A stretch of DNA of 64,000 nucleotides from Actinomycetes bacterium (lineage in GTDB: Bacteria > Actinomycetota > Acidimicrobiia > Acidimicrobiales > Microtrichaceae): positions 1 through 64,000 of the forward strand of contig JAAEPF010000034.1 in assembly GCA_024222295.1 (NCBI GenBank), given 5' to 3'. Within the stretch, counting starts at the first letter, position 1. Each line of letters opens with the position of its first letter. The position numbers and the translations under genes are program-made. The notes beneath the pieces are model-generated. The model was given only the letters and a program-made list of their open reading frames with translations. It did no database searches and was not told the origin of the DNA. This document shows positions 27,539 to 36,315 of the stretch, piece by piece.

Positions 27539-28177
27539 GTGGACGAGAAACTGCTCGCGCATGCCGAGGCTGCCCGCGGGTTCATGCCTCTCGACGAGGG
27601 GATCGCACTTCACGATGCCGCCCTGGACGCCGTCGCCGCCGTGCCGGACGCGCCCGTGGTCGAGGTGGGCACCTACTGCGGTCGCTCGACCCTCTTTCTG
27701 GCCGCGGCCGCCCGGGAGGCAGGCAATGTGGTCGTTACCGTCGACCACCACCGCGGCTCAGAGGAGAACCAGCCCGGCTGGGAGTGGCACGAGCCCGACC
27801 TCGTGGACCCCGAGCTCGGGGTGATGGACACGCTGCCCACATTCCGGCGCAACATGTTCACGGCCGGGGTCGAGGACGTGGTCGTGGCCATCGTCGGTGA
27901 CTCGCCCACGGTCTCGCGATGGTGGTCGACACCCGCCGCGATGGTCTTCATCGACGGGGGCCATGGTGTGGAGCCGGCCCGCGCCGACTACAGGTGCTGG
28001 AACCCGATGGTTGCCGAGGGCGGGTTGCTGGCGATCCACGACGTGTTCCCGGACCCGGCCGACGGTGGACGGCCTCCCTATGAGGAGATCTACCTTCCGG
28101 CGATCGAGTCGGGTCGCTTCGAGGAAGTGTCAGCCGTCGGATCCCTGCGGATCCTGCGGGCAAGACGCGCCGAGTAG
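27539..28177 (+). CDS. Class I SAM-dependent methyltransferase (Methyltransf_24-like)
   Basis: 212 residues with motif I VVEVGTYCGRST, an acidic VTVDHHRGSEENQPG and a DGGHGVEPARADYRCW block, like enzymes that methylate sugars or small metabolites. It lies 13 nt after the GtrA gene. The last 88 bp overlap, tail to tail, the end of the 843-residue adenylating acyltransferase. GTG 27539 is the first start after gtrA. Confidence 0.85.
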   Translation: MDEKLLAHAEAARGFMPLDEGIALHDAALDAVAAVPDAPVVEVGTYCGRSTLFLAAAAREAGNVVVTVDHHRGSEENQPGWEWHEPDLVDPELGVMDTLPTFRRNMFTAGVEDVVVAIVGDSPTVSRWWSTPAAMVFIDGGHGVEPARADYRCWNPMVAEGGLLAIHDVFPDPADGGRPPYEEIYLPAIESGRFEEVSAVGSLRILRARRAE

Positions 28178-30621
28178 GCCACCAACCGGTCCCACACCTT
28201 CTGCGCGAGCACGCCAGTGAGGATCGAGAGGAGCAGCAGGCCCAGGGGGGCGACACTGCCCTCGAGCGGCGGGTACACCTGCCAGTGGGTCAGGTAGATC
28301 CACATTGAAGCGCCACCGATGGTGCCGATGGTGGGCGCCAGTTGTCGCGGGACGGGTACCTCGCGCAGCCAGATGATCGCCAGCATCGCAACAGCCACTG
28401 TCACCTCGCGCATCGGTTCGCCGAACCATCCCGGCAGTGCAACCGCCACGATCGCGGTCACCAGCAGGCGGCGGGGGACGGTCCCGGCACGGTGCGCCGC
28501 CCAGCCGAGCAGGAACAGCCAGGCAACGCCGGTGGCGAGGTTGACCTGGCGGTACTCGTGGCCGTACTCGATGATGCCGAACCGCACGGTCAGCGCCGCG
28601 ATTGACAACCCGAGCGGCAGGGCGAACGGGAAGCGGGAAGCCGCCCGGCGCATCGCAGGGATGCAGAAGACCAGGGCCATCACCGCCAGGATCTGCACCA
28701 GCGCTTCGAGGTACCAGTAGCGCCAGGTGTCGCCCCACGAGTCCGGCCCGAAGACTGCGTTGAGGAAGCCGACGTTGGCCCAGCTGTAGCCACCGGTGAC
28801 GATGACCACGGCTGCGAGCCACAGCGCGGTTGGTACCGCCACGCGCAGCATTGCGGAGAAGATCCGCCCGAACCTCCCGTCGCGCAGCGACGCGGTGAGC
28901 GGGAAGCGGCTGAAGTTGTGGCCGCTCAGGGCCATGAGGACGTGCGCTCCGCCCCCGAGCACAGTCAGCTCCACATGCCGGCCGACCACCATCAGGATTC
29001 CGAGGGTCCGCAGCACCCCGCCGATCTCGACCCGCGCGAGACGGCGGGGAGGGCCCGCAGCGGCCTCCAGTTCCTCGACGGTGAGAAGGTGCCAGTCGGC
29101 GGGCAGCCGGCCGAGCGCCGTCTCGAGCTCCATCGACACCTCTACGTACGAGAGCGAGTCGCCGCCGAGGTCCACGAACGTGTCACCGGCCCCCACGGCG
29201 GCGCCGGGGAATGCGACCTCGAAGATCTCGCTCACCGAGTCGCGGCGCGAGTCCTCGCCAGCCGGCCCGCCCGCATCATCGAGCAGCTCCTCGACCCTGA
29301 CGCTGTCGACCTTGCCCGAGGACGTACGAGGGATCGCGTCGGTGCCCACACTGCGGATCGCCCCGGGAGGCAGGCCGGTGTGGGCGGCGAGCAGGGTGGT
29401 CGCGTGTTCGGGGTGATCGCCCTGAACGAGGCAGCCCAGTAGTTCCGCTCCGTCGCGCTCGAGGGCCATGCAGCAGGCCGTGATCCCGTCATCGGTCAGC
29501 GTCTGTTCGAGTCGCTCCAGGTCCACGCGCAGCCCGAACGGCTTCGCGAACCGACTCCGTCGGCCGGTGATCTCCCAGAGGCCGTCGGGGGCCCGGCGCG
29601 CCAGGTCACCGGTGTGCAGTTCGTCGATGGTTCGCCCGAGCGACAGGTCGTGGCGGCTGGCTGCATAGCCGAGCATCACGTTGGGGCCGCTGTAGACGAG
29701 CTCGTCGCCATCGAGGCGGAACGAACCACCCGGGATCGGCTCGCCGATGGCATCGGGCCTGCTCGACGCGAGTTCGGGGCGGAGCCACGCCATTCGGGCA
29801 GTGGCCTCTGTCTGGCCGTACATGACGATGAAGTCGAAGCCGCGCTCCTCACCCATGGCGGCCCAACGCCTCACGTCGGGAGCAGGCAAGCGTCCACCGG
29901 CCTGGGTCACGAGGCGCAGCGTGTGAGGCAATCGGTCGAGCGAGCCACGCTCCAGCAGGCTGAACGTGTGGGGAACGCCGGCGAAGCTCGTTACGCCTGC
30001 ACGCCCGGCCAGCTTCCATGTGCACGGGTCCACCACACTGTTGTCGGTCAGCACGACCGCAGCACCGGCCACGAGGTGCGAATTGAGCACCGACAGGCCG
30101 TAGCAGTAGTGCAGCGGCAACGTGGCGAGCGCTCGGTCCGCAGCAGTGATCCCGAGGTACTGCGCGATGGCCTCGGCGTTGCTGCGCAGGTTGTCGTGCG
30201 AGAGGCGGACCAGCTTCGGCGATCCCGTGGTCCCAGAGGTGCTCAGCAACAGTGCCAGGTCCGGGTGCAGGTCAGGCGCCGCGAGATCGCGGTGTTCCCA
30301 GGTGGCGCCGTCGAAGCTGAGCCCGGGTACGAATCGATCCGTGACCTCGTCGGAAGGTCCGTCGGGGTCGGTCAGCAGCACGACATGGCCGGCGGCCATC
30401 GCCCCCAGGTAAGCCGTCACCGAGGCACGGTCGCGAGCCGCCTTCACCACCGCGAGGGTGCGGGGTGCTGCGAGGGCTTCGGCCGTCTCCGCGACGGCGT
30501 CCGCCAGCTCCCCGTGCGAGAGCGTGCCCGACGCGTCGATCAGCGCCGGTGACGACGGGTCCCCGAGCGGCGTGATGGCACCGTGGGGAGCCGCGAGGGA
30601 CGCAGCCGGGGTGGGGCACAT
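28090..30621 (-). CDS. Three-domain adenylation - carrier - membrane acyltransferase protein
   Basis: 843 residues in three parts. Residues ~30-440 are an AMP-forming adenylation domain (LSTSGTTGSPKLVRLSH, MYGQTEATARMAW, RTSSGKVDSVRV). Residues ~455-530 are an acyl/peptidyl carrier domain; GGDSLS contains Ser489, the phosphopantetheine site. Residues ~545-825 are an Acyltransferase_3 membrane domain with about ten helices. A self-contained route is implied: activate a carboxylic acid, load it on the carrier, transfer it to an acceptor across or in the membrane (inference). ATG 30621 has a TAGCAT -10 box 6 nt upstream that abuts a palindrome. The 3' end overlaps the convergent methyltransferase. 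Confidence 0.9.
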   Translation of the reverse strand: MCPTPAASLAAPHGAITPLGDPSSPALIDASGTLSHGELADAVAETAEALAAPRTLAVVKAARDRASVTAYLGAMAAGHVVLLTDPDGPSDEVTDRFVPGLSFDGATWEHRDLAAPDLHPDLALLLSTSGTTGSPKLVRLSHDNLRSNAEAIAQYLGITAADRALATLPLHYCYGLSVLNSHLVAGAAVVLTDNSVVDPCTWKLAGRAGVTSFAGVPHTFSLLERGSLDRLPHTLRLVTQAGGRLPAPDVRRWAAMGEERGFDFIVMYGQTEATARMAWLRPELASSRPDAIGEPIPGGSFRLDGDELVYSGPNVMLGYAASRHDLSLGRTIDELHTGDLARRAPDGLWEITGRRSRFAKPFGLRVDLERLEQTLTDDGITACCMALERDGAELLGCLVQGDHPEHATTLLAAHTGLPPGAIRSVGTDAIPRTSSGKVDSVRVEELLDDAGGPAGEDSRRDSVSEIFEVAFPGAAVGAGDTFVDLGGDSLSYVEVSMELETALGRLPADWHLLTVEELEAAAGPPRRLARVEIGGVLRTLGILMVVGRHVELTVLGGGAHVLMALSGHNFSRFPLTASLRDGRFGRIFSAMLRVAVPTALWLAAVVIVTGGYSWANVGFLNAVFGPDSWGDTWRYWYLEALVQILAVMALVFCIPAMRRAASRFPFALPLGLSIAALTVRFGIIEYGHEYRQVNLATGVAWLFLLGWAAHRAGTVPRRLLVTAIVAVALPGWFGEPMREVTVAVAMLAIIWLREVPVPRQLAPTIGTIGGASMWIYLTHWQVYPPLEGSVAPLGLLLLSILTGVLAQKVWDRLVAYSARLARRIRRDPTADTSSKRPDSIAGR

Positions 30622-30627
30622 GCCCCC

Positions 30628-30633
30628 ATGCTA
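30628..30633 (-). promoter_or_regulatory. -10 box (TAGCAT) of the adenylation-acyltransferase gene
   Basis: Complement of ATGCTA, 6 nt before ATG 30621. It touches the palindrome at 30634-30647. Confidence 0.55.
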
Positions 30634-30647
30634 TTAAGCACGCTTAA
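30634..30647. promoter_or_regulatory. Palindromic operator candidate TTAAGC-AC-GCTTAA
   Basis: A perfect 6-2-6 inverted repeat occupies the bases directly upstream of the -10 box, where a repressor would block RNA polymerase. AT-rich palindromes are rare in this GC-rich window. The cognate regulator is unknown. Confidence 0.5.
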
Positions 30648-30674
30648 CACGGTGCAATGTCGGTTCGACGGCCG

Positions 30675-30716
30675 ACAGCTTCAGTCGACAGCTTCAGTCG
30701 ACAGTTTCAGTCGACA
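30675..30716. repeat. 13-bp tandem repeat, three units
   Basis: ACAGCTTCAGTCG occurs at 30675-30687 and 30688-30700, and with one change (T for C) at 30701-30713, followed by ACA. The third unit contains the stop codon of the neighbouring minus-strand gene (30707-30709). Each unit contains TCAGTCG, so each carries a potential TGA in the same orientation, although 13 bp is not a multiple of three. Confidence 0.9.
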
Positions 30717-31090
30717 ATGCCCGGGGGTCGGGGCTTGCGTACGTCACCACCGGCACGGCGGGCCACCTCCACCCGGTCCAACCCGGCCTCGCGGCGCCTG
30801 GCCCGGTTGACCCGACCACGCCAGATCACCCAACCCGCCATCGCGAGGATCACCGCACACACCAGGAAGAACAGCGCCACTTGCTGCCACCCGCCCGGGT
30901 CGCCGGGATCCTGTGGCTCCTGGCCCGAATTGGGCAACGGAATGATCCGGCCGATGTCAGCATTCGACTCGGGCAGCGTGGAGGTCGTGACCGGGGCATC
31001 GTCGGACTGGTTCCCGTGCGCCGAAGCAGTCGACCCGAACGTGACCAGCACGAAGCCGACAGCGAGAATCGCAGCCGCACTGCGCAGCAC
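30707..31090 (-). CDS. Small secreted/anchored membrane protein, unknown
   Basis: 127 residues: an N-terminal signal peptide (AAAILAVGFVLVTFGSTASA), a short hydrophilic external part, one helix (VALFFLVCAVILAMAGWVIW) and a basic cytoplasmic tail (RGRVNRARRREAG). No family is recognised. GTG 31090 lies 3 nt after the stop of the alpha/alpha-barrel gene with GGAAGG ahead, so it belongs to that operon. Confidence 0.75.
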   Translation of the reverse strand: MLRSAAAILAVGFVLVTFGSTASAHGNQSDDAPVTTSTLPESNADIGRIIPLPNSGQEPQDPGDPGGWQQVALFFLVCAVILAMAGWVIWRGRVNRARRREAGLDRVEVARRAGGDVRKPRPPGIVD

Positions 31091-31093
31091 GGC

Positions 31094-32161
31094 TCAGCCT
31101 TCCAGCGCGTCGGCGTCCACCACGGCAGGAAGCTCCTCGTGGCGGGTGAACAGTCCTGACGCAGGCGACGAGCCGTTGAGCGCATCGGCTGCCATCACGA
31201 TGGCCGACGATGTGTACGTGGACTGCTCGCCTCCGGGGAAGTGCACTTCCTCGGGCACCACGATGCCGGTCCAGTAGCGGTCCTCCTCGGACCGAAGCTG
31301 CTGAGACCATCCGAACAGTCGCCGGGCCCACTCGTCCTCGCCAACGGCCAGGTGCGCCATCGCACACTCGCACGTCTCGGCGGCGGTGATCCACGGCCGG
31401 TCCGAGACGCAGCGGATTCCCCATCCATCGATCACGAACGCCTCGCGGCGGTGCGCTAGCCGCTCACGGCCCGCTTCGCCCAGCACGGCACCGGTGAGCA
31501 CCGGGTAGTACCAGTCCATCGCCCAGCGGTGTTTGGGTGCGAAGGCGTCGGGCTCGTCGCGAACCGTGCGCACCAGCCGCGCGGCCGAGCGCCGCCAGGT
31601 GGGGCGCTCGTGGCCGAGCTCCTCCGCGATCGCGATCGCGCAGCGGAGGCTGTGGCCGATCGACGAAGAGCCTGTAAGCAGTGCGAAGGTCCACGGCGTG
31701 CCGTCTGCATGGCGAGCCCAGATCACCTCTCCGCGGTGGGTCTGCAGTCCTCGCACGAACTCGACTGCCGCTTCGACCATCGGCCACATCGACTCGAGCG
31801 CACCCCGGTCGCGGTAGAGCAGCCAGTGGAACCAGACACCGCCGGCCACGTAGGCCACGCAGTTGGCATCGAGCTTGTCCTGCTCCACGCGGTCCGCCAG
31901 GTAGTACTGGTGCCACGAACCGTCGTCCCGCTGGGACTTCTGGAGCCACTCGAAGCCGGCCTCGGCCTCGCCGCGACGCCCACCCAGCATCAGCGCCATG
32001 AGCGCTTCGGTGTGGTTCCACGGGTCAGCGTGGCCGCCGGGGAACCAGGGCACCATGCCCGACTCGAGCTGCCACTCGGCGATCGCATCGACAGTCGCCT
32101 GGAGTTGTGGTGCGGACACGAAGTCGTCCACGTCCGCCAGGAAGTTGGGGCTCTCAGGCAT
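31094..32161 (-). CDS. Alpha/alpha-barrel protein (prenyltransferase/glycoside-hydrolase-like)
   Basis: 355 residues predicted as an alpha/alpha toroid. WHQYYLADRVEQDKLDANCV, NHTEALMALMLGG and TYTSSAIVMAADALNG are typical of the proteins annotated as prenyltransferase or squalene-cyclase-like in actinobacterial glycosylation loci. I see no DDxD or DxDD cyclase motif, so a sugar- or lipid-binding/hydrolase role is equally possible. ATG 32161 overlaps the methyltransferase stop and has AAGG at suitable spacing. The group reads glycosyltransferase - methyltransferase - this gene - small membrane protein. Confidence 0.78.
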   Translation of the reverse strand: MPESPNFLADVDDFVSAPQLQATVDAIAEWQLESGMVPWFPGGHADPWNHTEALMALMLGGRRGEAEAGFEWLQKSQRDDGSWHQYYLADRVEQDKLDANCVAYVAGGVWFHWLLYRDRGALESMWPMVEAAVEFVRGLQTHRGEVIWARHADGTPWTFALLTGSSSIGHSLRCAIAIAEELGHERPTWRRSAARLVRTVRDEPDAFAPKHRWAMDWYYPVLTGAVLGEAGRERLAHRREAFVIDGWGIRCVSDRPWITAAETCECAMAHLAVGEDEWARRLFGWSQQLRSEEDRYWTGIVVPEEVHFPGGEQSTYTSSAIVMAADALNGSSPASGLFTRHEELPAVVDADALEG

Positions 32162-32921
32162 GCACATCCGCCTTGTCCTCAGCTGCTTCGCTACGGGCGG
32201 CCGAGCCTGAAGCGGTGGCGTAGACGACCACACTCTTGCCGATCACCGGACTCAACAGCTTCTCGGCAGCCTGGGTAACAGCCGGCTGGTCCACCATGTC
32301 CCAGACCAGCAGCTCGTGGTACGCCTTGACCAACGGGTGGTCGTCGTTGGTGGGACCCACCAGGCAGCGAAGCCACCAGTAGGGCGAGTGCAGTGCGTGT
32401 ACCCGGTGCGACTCGGTGGGCTCCAGCCCGGCCTCCTCGAGGCGTGCCTTCAGGTGCTCCTCGGTGTAGATGCGCACGTGCCCACCGGGTGACAGCGGTG
32501 CGTGGTACTCCGCTGACAGCGCCCAGCAGATCTTCTCGGGCAGCCAGGCCGGCACCGTGGCGGCGAGTGTGCCTCCGGGCTTGAGGACTCGCTGCAGCTC
32601 GGACATCGCGTCGGTGTCGGACGGGATGTGCTCGAACACCTCGGAGCAGATCACGTGGTCAAACGTGTCATCGGCGAACGGCAGGCGCAGCGCGTCGCCG
32701 TTGATGCATGCGGCGAGCCCCTCGCGGGGCGCCTCGCCGGCTTCCTTCATGGCCCACATGAGGTCGCGCACCGGTGGCAGCTCGTCGAAGCCGTAGTCGA
32801 GTGCCACCACCCGGGCCCCACGGCGGAAGCACTCAAAGGAGTGGCGACCGGCGCCGGCGCCCATGTCGAGCACCAGGTCGCCTTCAGCCAATCCAAGTCG
32901 GTCGTAGTCGACAGTCAGCAT
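32154..32921 (-). CDS. Class I SAM-dependent methyltransferase
   Basis: 255 residues with motif I VLDMGAGAGRHSFE, acidic strand VVALDYG, and FDHVICSEVFEHIPSD followed by LQRVLKPGGTLAATVP, all of Methyltransf_11 type. The C-terminal half has a long helical extension rich in Trp and His. It lies 17 nt downstream of the glycosyltransferase gene and overlaps the next gene by 8 nt, implying action on the same lipid- or polymer-linked glycan (inference). Confidence 0.88.
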   Translation of the reverse strand: MLTVDYDRLGLAEGDLVLDMGAGAGRHSFECFRRGARVVALDYGFDELPPVRDLMWAMKEAGEAPREGLAACINGDALRLPFADDTFDHVICSEVFEHIPSDTDAMSELQRVLKPGGTLAATVPAWLPEKICWALSAEYHAPLSPGGHVRIYTEEHLKARLEEAGLEPTESHRVHALHSPYWWLRCLVGPTNDDHPLVKAYHELLVWDMVDQPAVTQAAEKLLSPVIGKSVVVYATASGSAARSEAAEDKADVHA

Positions 32922-32938
32922 TCGGTTCTCCCGGCCCG

Positions 32939-34219
32939 TCAGCGCCGGGCCTGAGGCGGGGTGGCCTCGAGCGTGGCGCGGTAGTGGTCGACGGTCTGTT
33001 CTGCGGTGTGGCGCCAGCTCCAGCGGTGGATCACACGCTCGCGGCCGGCCTTGCCGATGATCTCGGCTGCGTGGGGGTCATCCAGCACAGCCATGATCCC
33101 CCGGGCGAGGTCGGCGCCGTCACCGGGCTTCACGGCGTAACAGGTCTCGCCGTCAGCACCGGCCACCTCGGGCAGGGCGCCCCCGGTCGTGGCCACGAGC
33201 GGACACCCGGTGCTCATCGCTTCGATGGCCGGGAGTGAGAAGCCCTCGTAGAGAGAAGGCACCACGGCGCACGCCGACTCGTTGTAGAGCTCCACGATGC
33301 GCTCGTCGCTCACCCCGGAAACGAACTCCACGACGTCGTTGAGTCCGAGTTCGTCGATGGTGCGTTTGGCTGCCGAGTCCTCCTTGAGCTTGCCGACCAT
33401 CACCAGGCGGAGGTCGGCCTCGGGCCGGTCGGCGCGGATCTGGGCGAGAGCCTCAAGCAGGTAACGCTGGCCCTTCATCGCCACATCAGACGAGGCGGTC
33501 GAGATGATCTGGTTGGGGCGGCGCTCCACGTCGGGCATCGGCGTGAACAGGTCGGGGTCGACGCCCACCGGTACCACGTGCAGGCGTTCGGGCGACACGA
33601 GGTGGTCGCGCACGATGTCCTCGTAGCTGTTCTTCGACACGGTGATTACGCGACGCAGACGGGTCGCAACCCGGGTCTGCATCTTGGTGAAGGCGTACCA
33701 ACGCGCCTTTCCCATGCGCTTCCACGGCGTTTCGGCGTGCTCCATCTCGAGGCGGCGGTCGACGGTGATCGGATGGTGGATGGTGCCGAGCACCGGCAGT
33801 CCCGATCGCTCCATGGCGAGGAGGCCGTAGCCGAGGCACTGGTTGTCCTGCACGAGGTCGAACTCGTTGACCCGCTTGCGAAGGTGGTCCCATGCACGCA
33901 TCGAGAAGGCGAGCGGCTCTGGGAAGGTGCCCGTGGAGAAGGAGGTCACCTCGAGCCAGTCCCAGCGGTCCTTGAGCTCCCAGATGCCGGGCATGCGCAT
34001 CGGGAAGTGGTCGTTGTAGATGTCGAGGCTCGGCAGTTCCACCAGCGGCACGCGTGGGTCGAGCACCGGGTACGGCTGGCCGGAAAGCACCTCGACGTGG
34101 TGGCCGAGATCAGCCAACGCCTTGGTCAGATGCCGGGTGTAGACCCCCTGGCCACCCACGTGGGGCTTCCCGCGGTAGGTGAGGTATGCAATACGCAGCG
34201 GGTCGTCGGGGCCGGGCAT
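32939..34219 (-). CDS. Family 4 glycosyltransferase (GT-B fold)
   Basis: 426 residues. The N-terminal domain begins [20 protein letters not shown], with the Gly-rich acceptor-site loop. The C-terminal nucleotide-sugar domain holds [20 protein letters not shown] (the E-x7-E motif region) and [11 protein letters not shown]. It transfers a sugar from a nucleotide donor to a lipid or polymer. ATG 34219 was chosen over TTG 34228. It is first in a four-gene minus-strand operon. Confidence 0.9.
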   Translation of the reverse strand: MPGPDDPLRIAYLTYRGKPHVGGQGVYTRHLTKALADLGHHVEVLSGQPYPVLDPRVPLVELPSLDIYNDHFPMRMPGIWELKDRWDWLEVTSFSTGTFPEPLAFSMRAWDHLRKRVNEFDLVQDNQCLGYGLLAMERSGLPVLGTIHHPITVDRRLEMEHAETPWKRMGKARWYAFTKMQTRVATRLRRVITVSKNSYEDIVRDHLVSPERLHVVPVGVDPDLFTPMPDVERRPNQIISTASSDVAMKGQRYLLEALAQIRADRPEADLRLVMVGKLKEDSAAKRTIDELGLNDVVEFVSGVSDERIVELYNESACAVVPSLYEGFSLPAIEAMSTGCPLVATTGGALPEVAGADGETCYAVKPGDGADLARGIMAVLDDPHAAEIIGKAGRERVIHRWSWRHTAEQTVDHYRATLEATPPQARR

Positions 34220-34307
34220 GACCAACAAGGGTCGCCGCGGTACGTGGTGTAGGTCAAACGCGCCACCACGTTGGGTGATGAAGCTGCCAGCCGGTCAGAC
34301 TGTGTCC

Positions 34308-34766
34308 ATGAGGGCCCTCGTGCAGCGAGTTACTTCGGCCGCCGTGGTCGATCGCGAAGCCGAGCAGCAGGTCGGGGCAATCGGTCAAGGGCTGGCGGTG
34401 CTCGTGGGCGTGACCCACGACGACGACGAGGCCACGGCGAAGAAGATGGCCGACAAGCTCTGGAACCTGCGGGTGTTCTCCGATGACGACGGGGCGATGA
34501 ACCGGTCGCTGGCGGACCGGGAGGCGGCGGGCGAGGAGGGGGGAATCCTGGTCGTTAGCCAGTTCACGCTCTACGGCGACGTGCGAAAGGGCCGTCGGCC
34601 GTCGTTCGTGGCGGCCGCGCGCCCCGAACACGCCGAGCCACTCATCGACCTGCTCGTTGCAGAACTGGCGCACCTCGGAGCGGACCCCCAGACCGGAAGA
34701 TTCCGCACCGACATGGAGGTCTCAGTCGTCAACGACGGCCCGGTCACGCTCCTCGTCGAGCTCTGA
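34308..34766 (+). CDS. dtd: D-aminoacyl-tRNA deacylase Dtd
   Basis: 152 residues with the two signature motifs SQFTLYGD and NDGPVT (cis-Pro motif), plus an N-terminal [13 protein letters not shown] typical of Dtd. It clears D-amino acids and glycine mischarged on tRNA. ATG 34308 has a CAGACT -10-like box 6 nt upstream. The last 45 bp overlap the 3' end of the convergent lnt-like gene. Confidence 0.94.
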   Translation: MRALVQRVTSAAVVDREAEQQVGAIGQGLAVLVGVTHDDDEATAKKMADKLWNLRVFSDDDGAMNRSLADREAAGEEGGILVVSQFTLYGDVRKGRRPSFVAAARPEHAEPLIDLLVAELAHLGADPQTGRFRTDMEVSVVNDGPVTLLVEL

Positions 34767-36203
34767 GTCCCGCAGCCGTAGCTGCGCCACGGCGACGGCG
34801 GCAGCGGCGAGCAGCAACGCCGGCATCGCACCGAGCGCCTGGGCCGGCATGGTGGAGTCGTAGCGGTCGATGGTGCGCTCGAGGACGGCCTGTTCAGACA
34901 CACCAGTGCGCTGGTACACGCGCCCGTCGGGATCGATGAACGCCGAGAAGCCGGTGGGTGACGTCTGCACGACCCAGCGGCCGCTCTCGACGGCGCGCAG
35001 TTGCGATGCCGCGACCTGCTGGGTCTGCACCTGGGTGAGTGTGTAGCTCGAGCCGTTGGTCGGGTTGAGCACCACCTCGCCACCGGCACGCACGCCCTCA
35101 CGGACCCGACGGGAGAAGAACACCTCCCAGCTCACCACCACCGCCATCGGGCCACCCGGTGTGTCGATCACAGCCACGCCTTCGCCCGGGATCTGGTCGC
35201 GCGGTGGCAACGCGCCCGCTGCCACGGGCTCGAACAGCCACCGAACAGGGGTGTACTCGCCGAAGGGCACCCGACGTTCCTTGTCGAATCGGTCGCTCAA
35301 CTCGCCATCGGGCTCGACCACGAGCAAGTAGTTGTGGAAGCTGTCGTCGGTCGGACCATCGTCCACCACTCCGACCACGATCGGGACACCTATGCGGGCA
35401 GCTTCGGCTGCGATCACCTCACGCCAGGGATGGTCCGCGAAGTTGCCGTCGACGTTGATCGCGTTCTCCGGCCACACCACGAGGTCCACCGGTGCGTCAT
35501 CGGAGATTGTGCGCGTCGCCTCGACGTGGCGGTTGAACACCTGCGGCTCCTGGCCCGAGGCGAAGCGGGTTCCCTGGGGCCCGCCGCCCTGCACCGCAGC
35601 AATCGTCACGGTGCCGACCGGGTCGCCGAGCGGCCAGAGCGAGCCCACGATCGCCAAGGCGATCACGGCGCACACCGCAGCGACGGGTGCCCGCCAGCGG
35701 CCCTTGGCCGCCAGATACAGGGCTACTCCCAGTGCCGACACGGCGGCCCCGACCAGCAGCACCCCGCCGAGGCGGGCGATGCCGAGCAGCGGGGTGCCGA
35801 CCTGGGACATGCCGAGCATCGACAGCGGCGCCCCACCAAAGGGTGCGTGGGAGTGGAACCACTCGTAGCCCACGATCGCCGCGGGCAACACCAGGAAGCG
35901 GCGTCGGTCCGGGGGGACCACGGCCGAGGTGAAGGCCACCATCGGACCCCAGCCGAACACGACCCCGAACGGGTAGCCGGCAGCCGTGAGGCCGTACATC
36001 CACAACGTCGACGGCCCGAACCAGCCGATGCCAACGATCCAGCCGATACCGACCCGGCGTCCGAGCGGCGCACCATCGAGCAGGTGCAACCACAGGGCGA
36101 TCCCGGCGGGCGCCAGCGGCCAGATTCCCCAGGGAGGCATCGAGAAGCAGACCAACAGGCCGGCCGCGAGCGCGATTACGCCTGTGCGGATCCGGTCGGA
36201 CAT
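34722..36203 (-). CDS. lnt: Apolipoprotein N-acyltransferase homologue with Ser at the catalytic Cys
   Basis: 493 residues: about eight hydrophobic helices, then a nitrilase-fold domain, then a C-terminal helix, as in Lnt. Lnt adds the third acyl chain to lipoproteins, with a Glu-Lys-Cys triad. Glu is present in VVWPENAIN and Lys in [14 protein letters not shown], but the segment that should read CYE/CWE is VSWEVFF, where codon 35130-35132 (AGC) gives Ser358. The fold is intact and not frameshifted. ATG 36203 has GACAAT 7 nt upstream; GTG 36227 is an alternative. It may be a divergent enzyme, an Lnt2-like accessory, or inactive. Confidence 0.87.
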   Translation of the reverse strand: MSDRIRTGVIALAAGLLVCFSMPPWGIWPLAPAGIALWLHLLDGAPLGRRVGIGWIVGIGWFGPSTLWMYGLTAAGYPFGVVFGWGPMVAFTSAVVPPDRRRFLVLPAAIVGYEWFHSHAPFGGAPLSMLGMSQVGTPLLGIARLGGVLLVGAAVSALGVALYLAAKGRWRAPVAAVCAVIALAIVGSLWPLGDPVGTVTIAAVQGGGPQGTRFASGQEPQVFNRHVEATRTISDDAPVDLVVWPENAINVDGNFADHPWREVIAAEAARIGVPIVVGVVDDGPTDDSFHNYLLVVEPDGELSDRFDKERRVPFGEYTPVRWLFEPVAAGALPPRDQIPGEGVAVIDTPGGPMAVVVSWEVFFSRRVREGVRAGGEVVLNPTNGSSYTLTQVQTQQVAASQLRAVESGRWVVQTSPTGFSAFIDPDGRVYQRTGVSEQAVLERTIDRYDSTMPAQALGAMPALLLAAAAVAVAQLRLRDSELDEERDRAVVDD

Positions 36204-36315
36204 GGCCCGGATTGTCGCATCCGTCACACCGTGGACCTAAACGCGGGGCCCGGACCTGAGTGGCGTCTGTGGGTCTTTTGACCTTGCTGGTCCGGGTGCA
36301 GCAGCGTTGTTGCAG

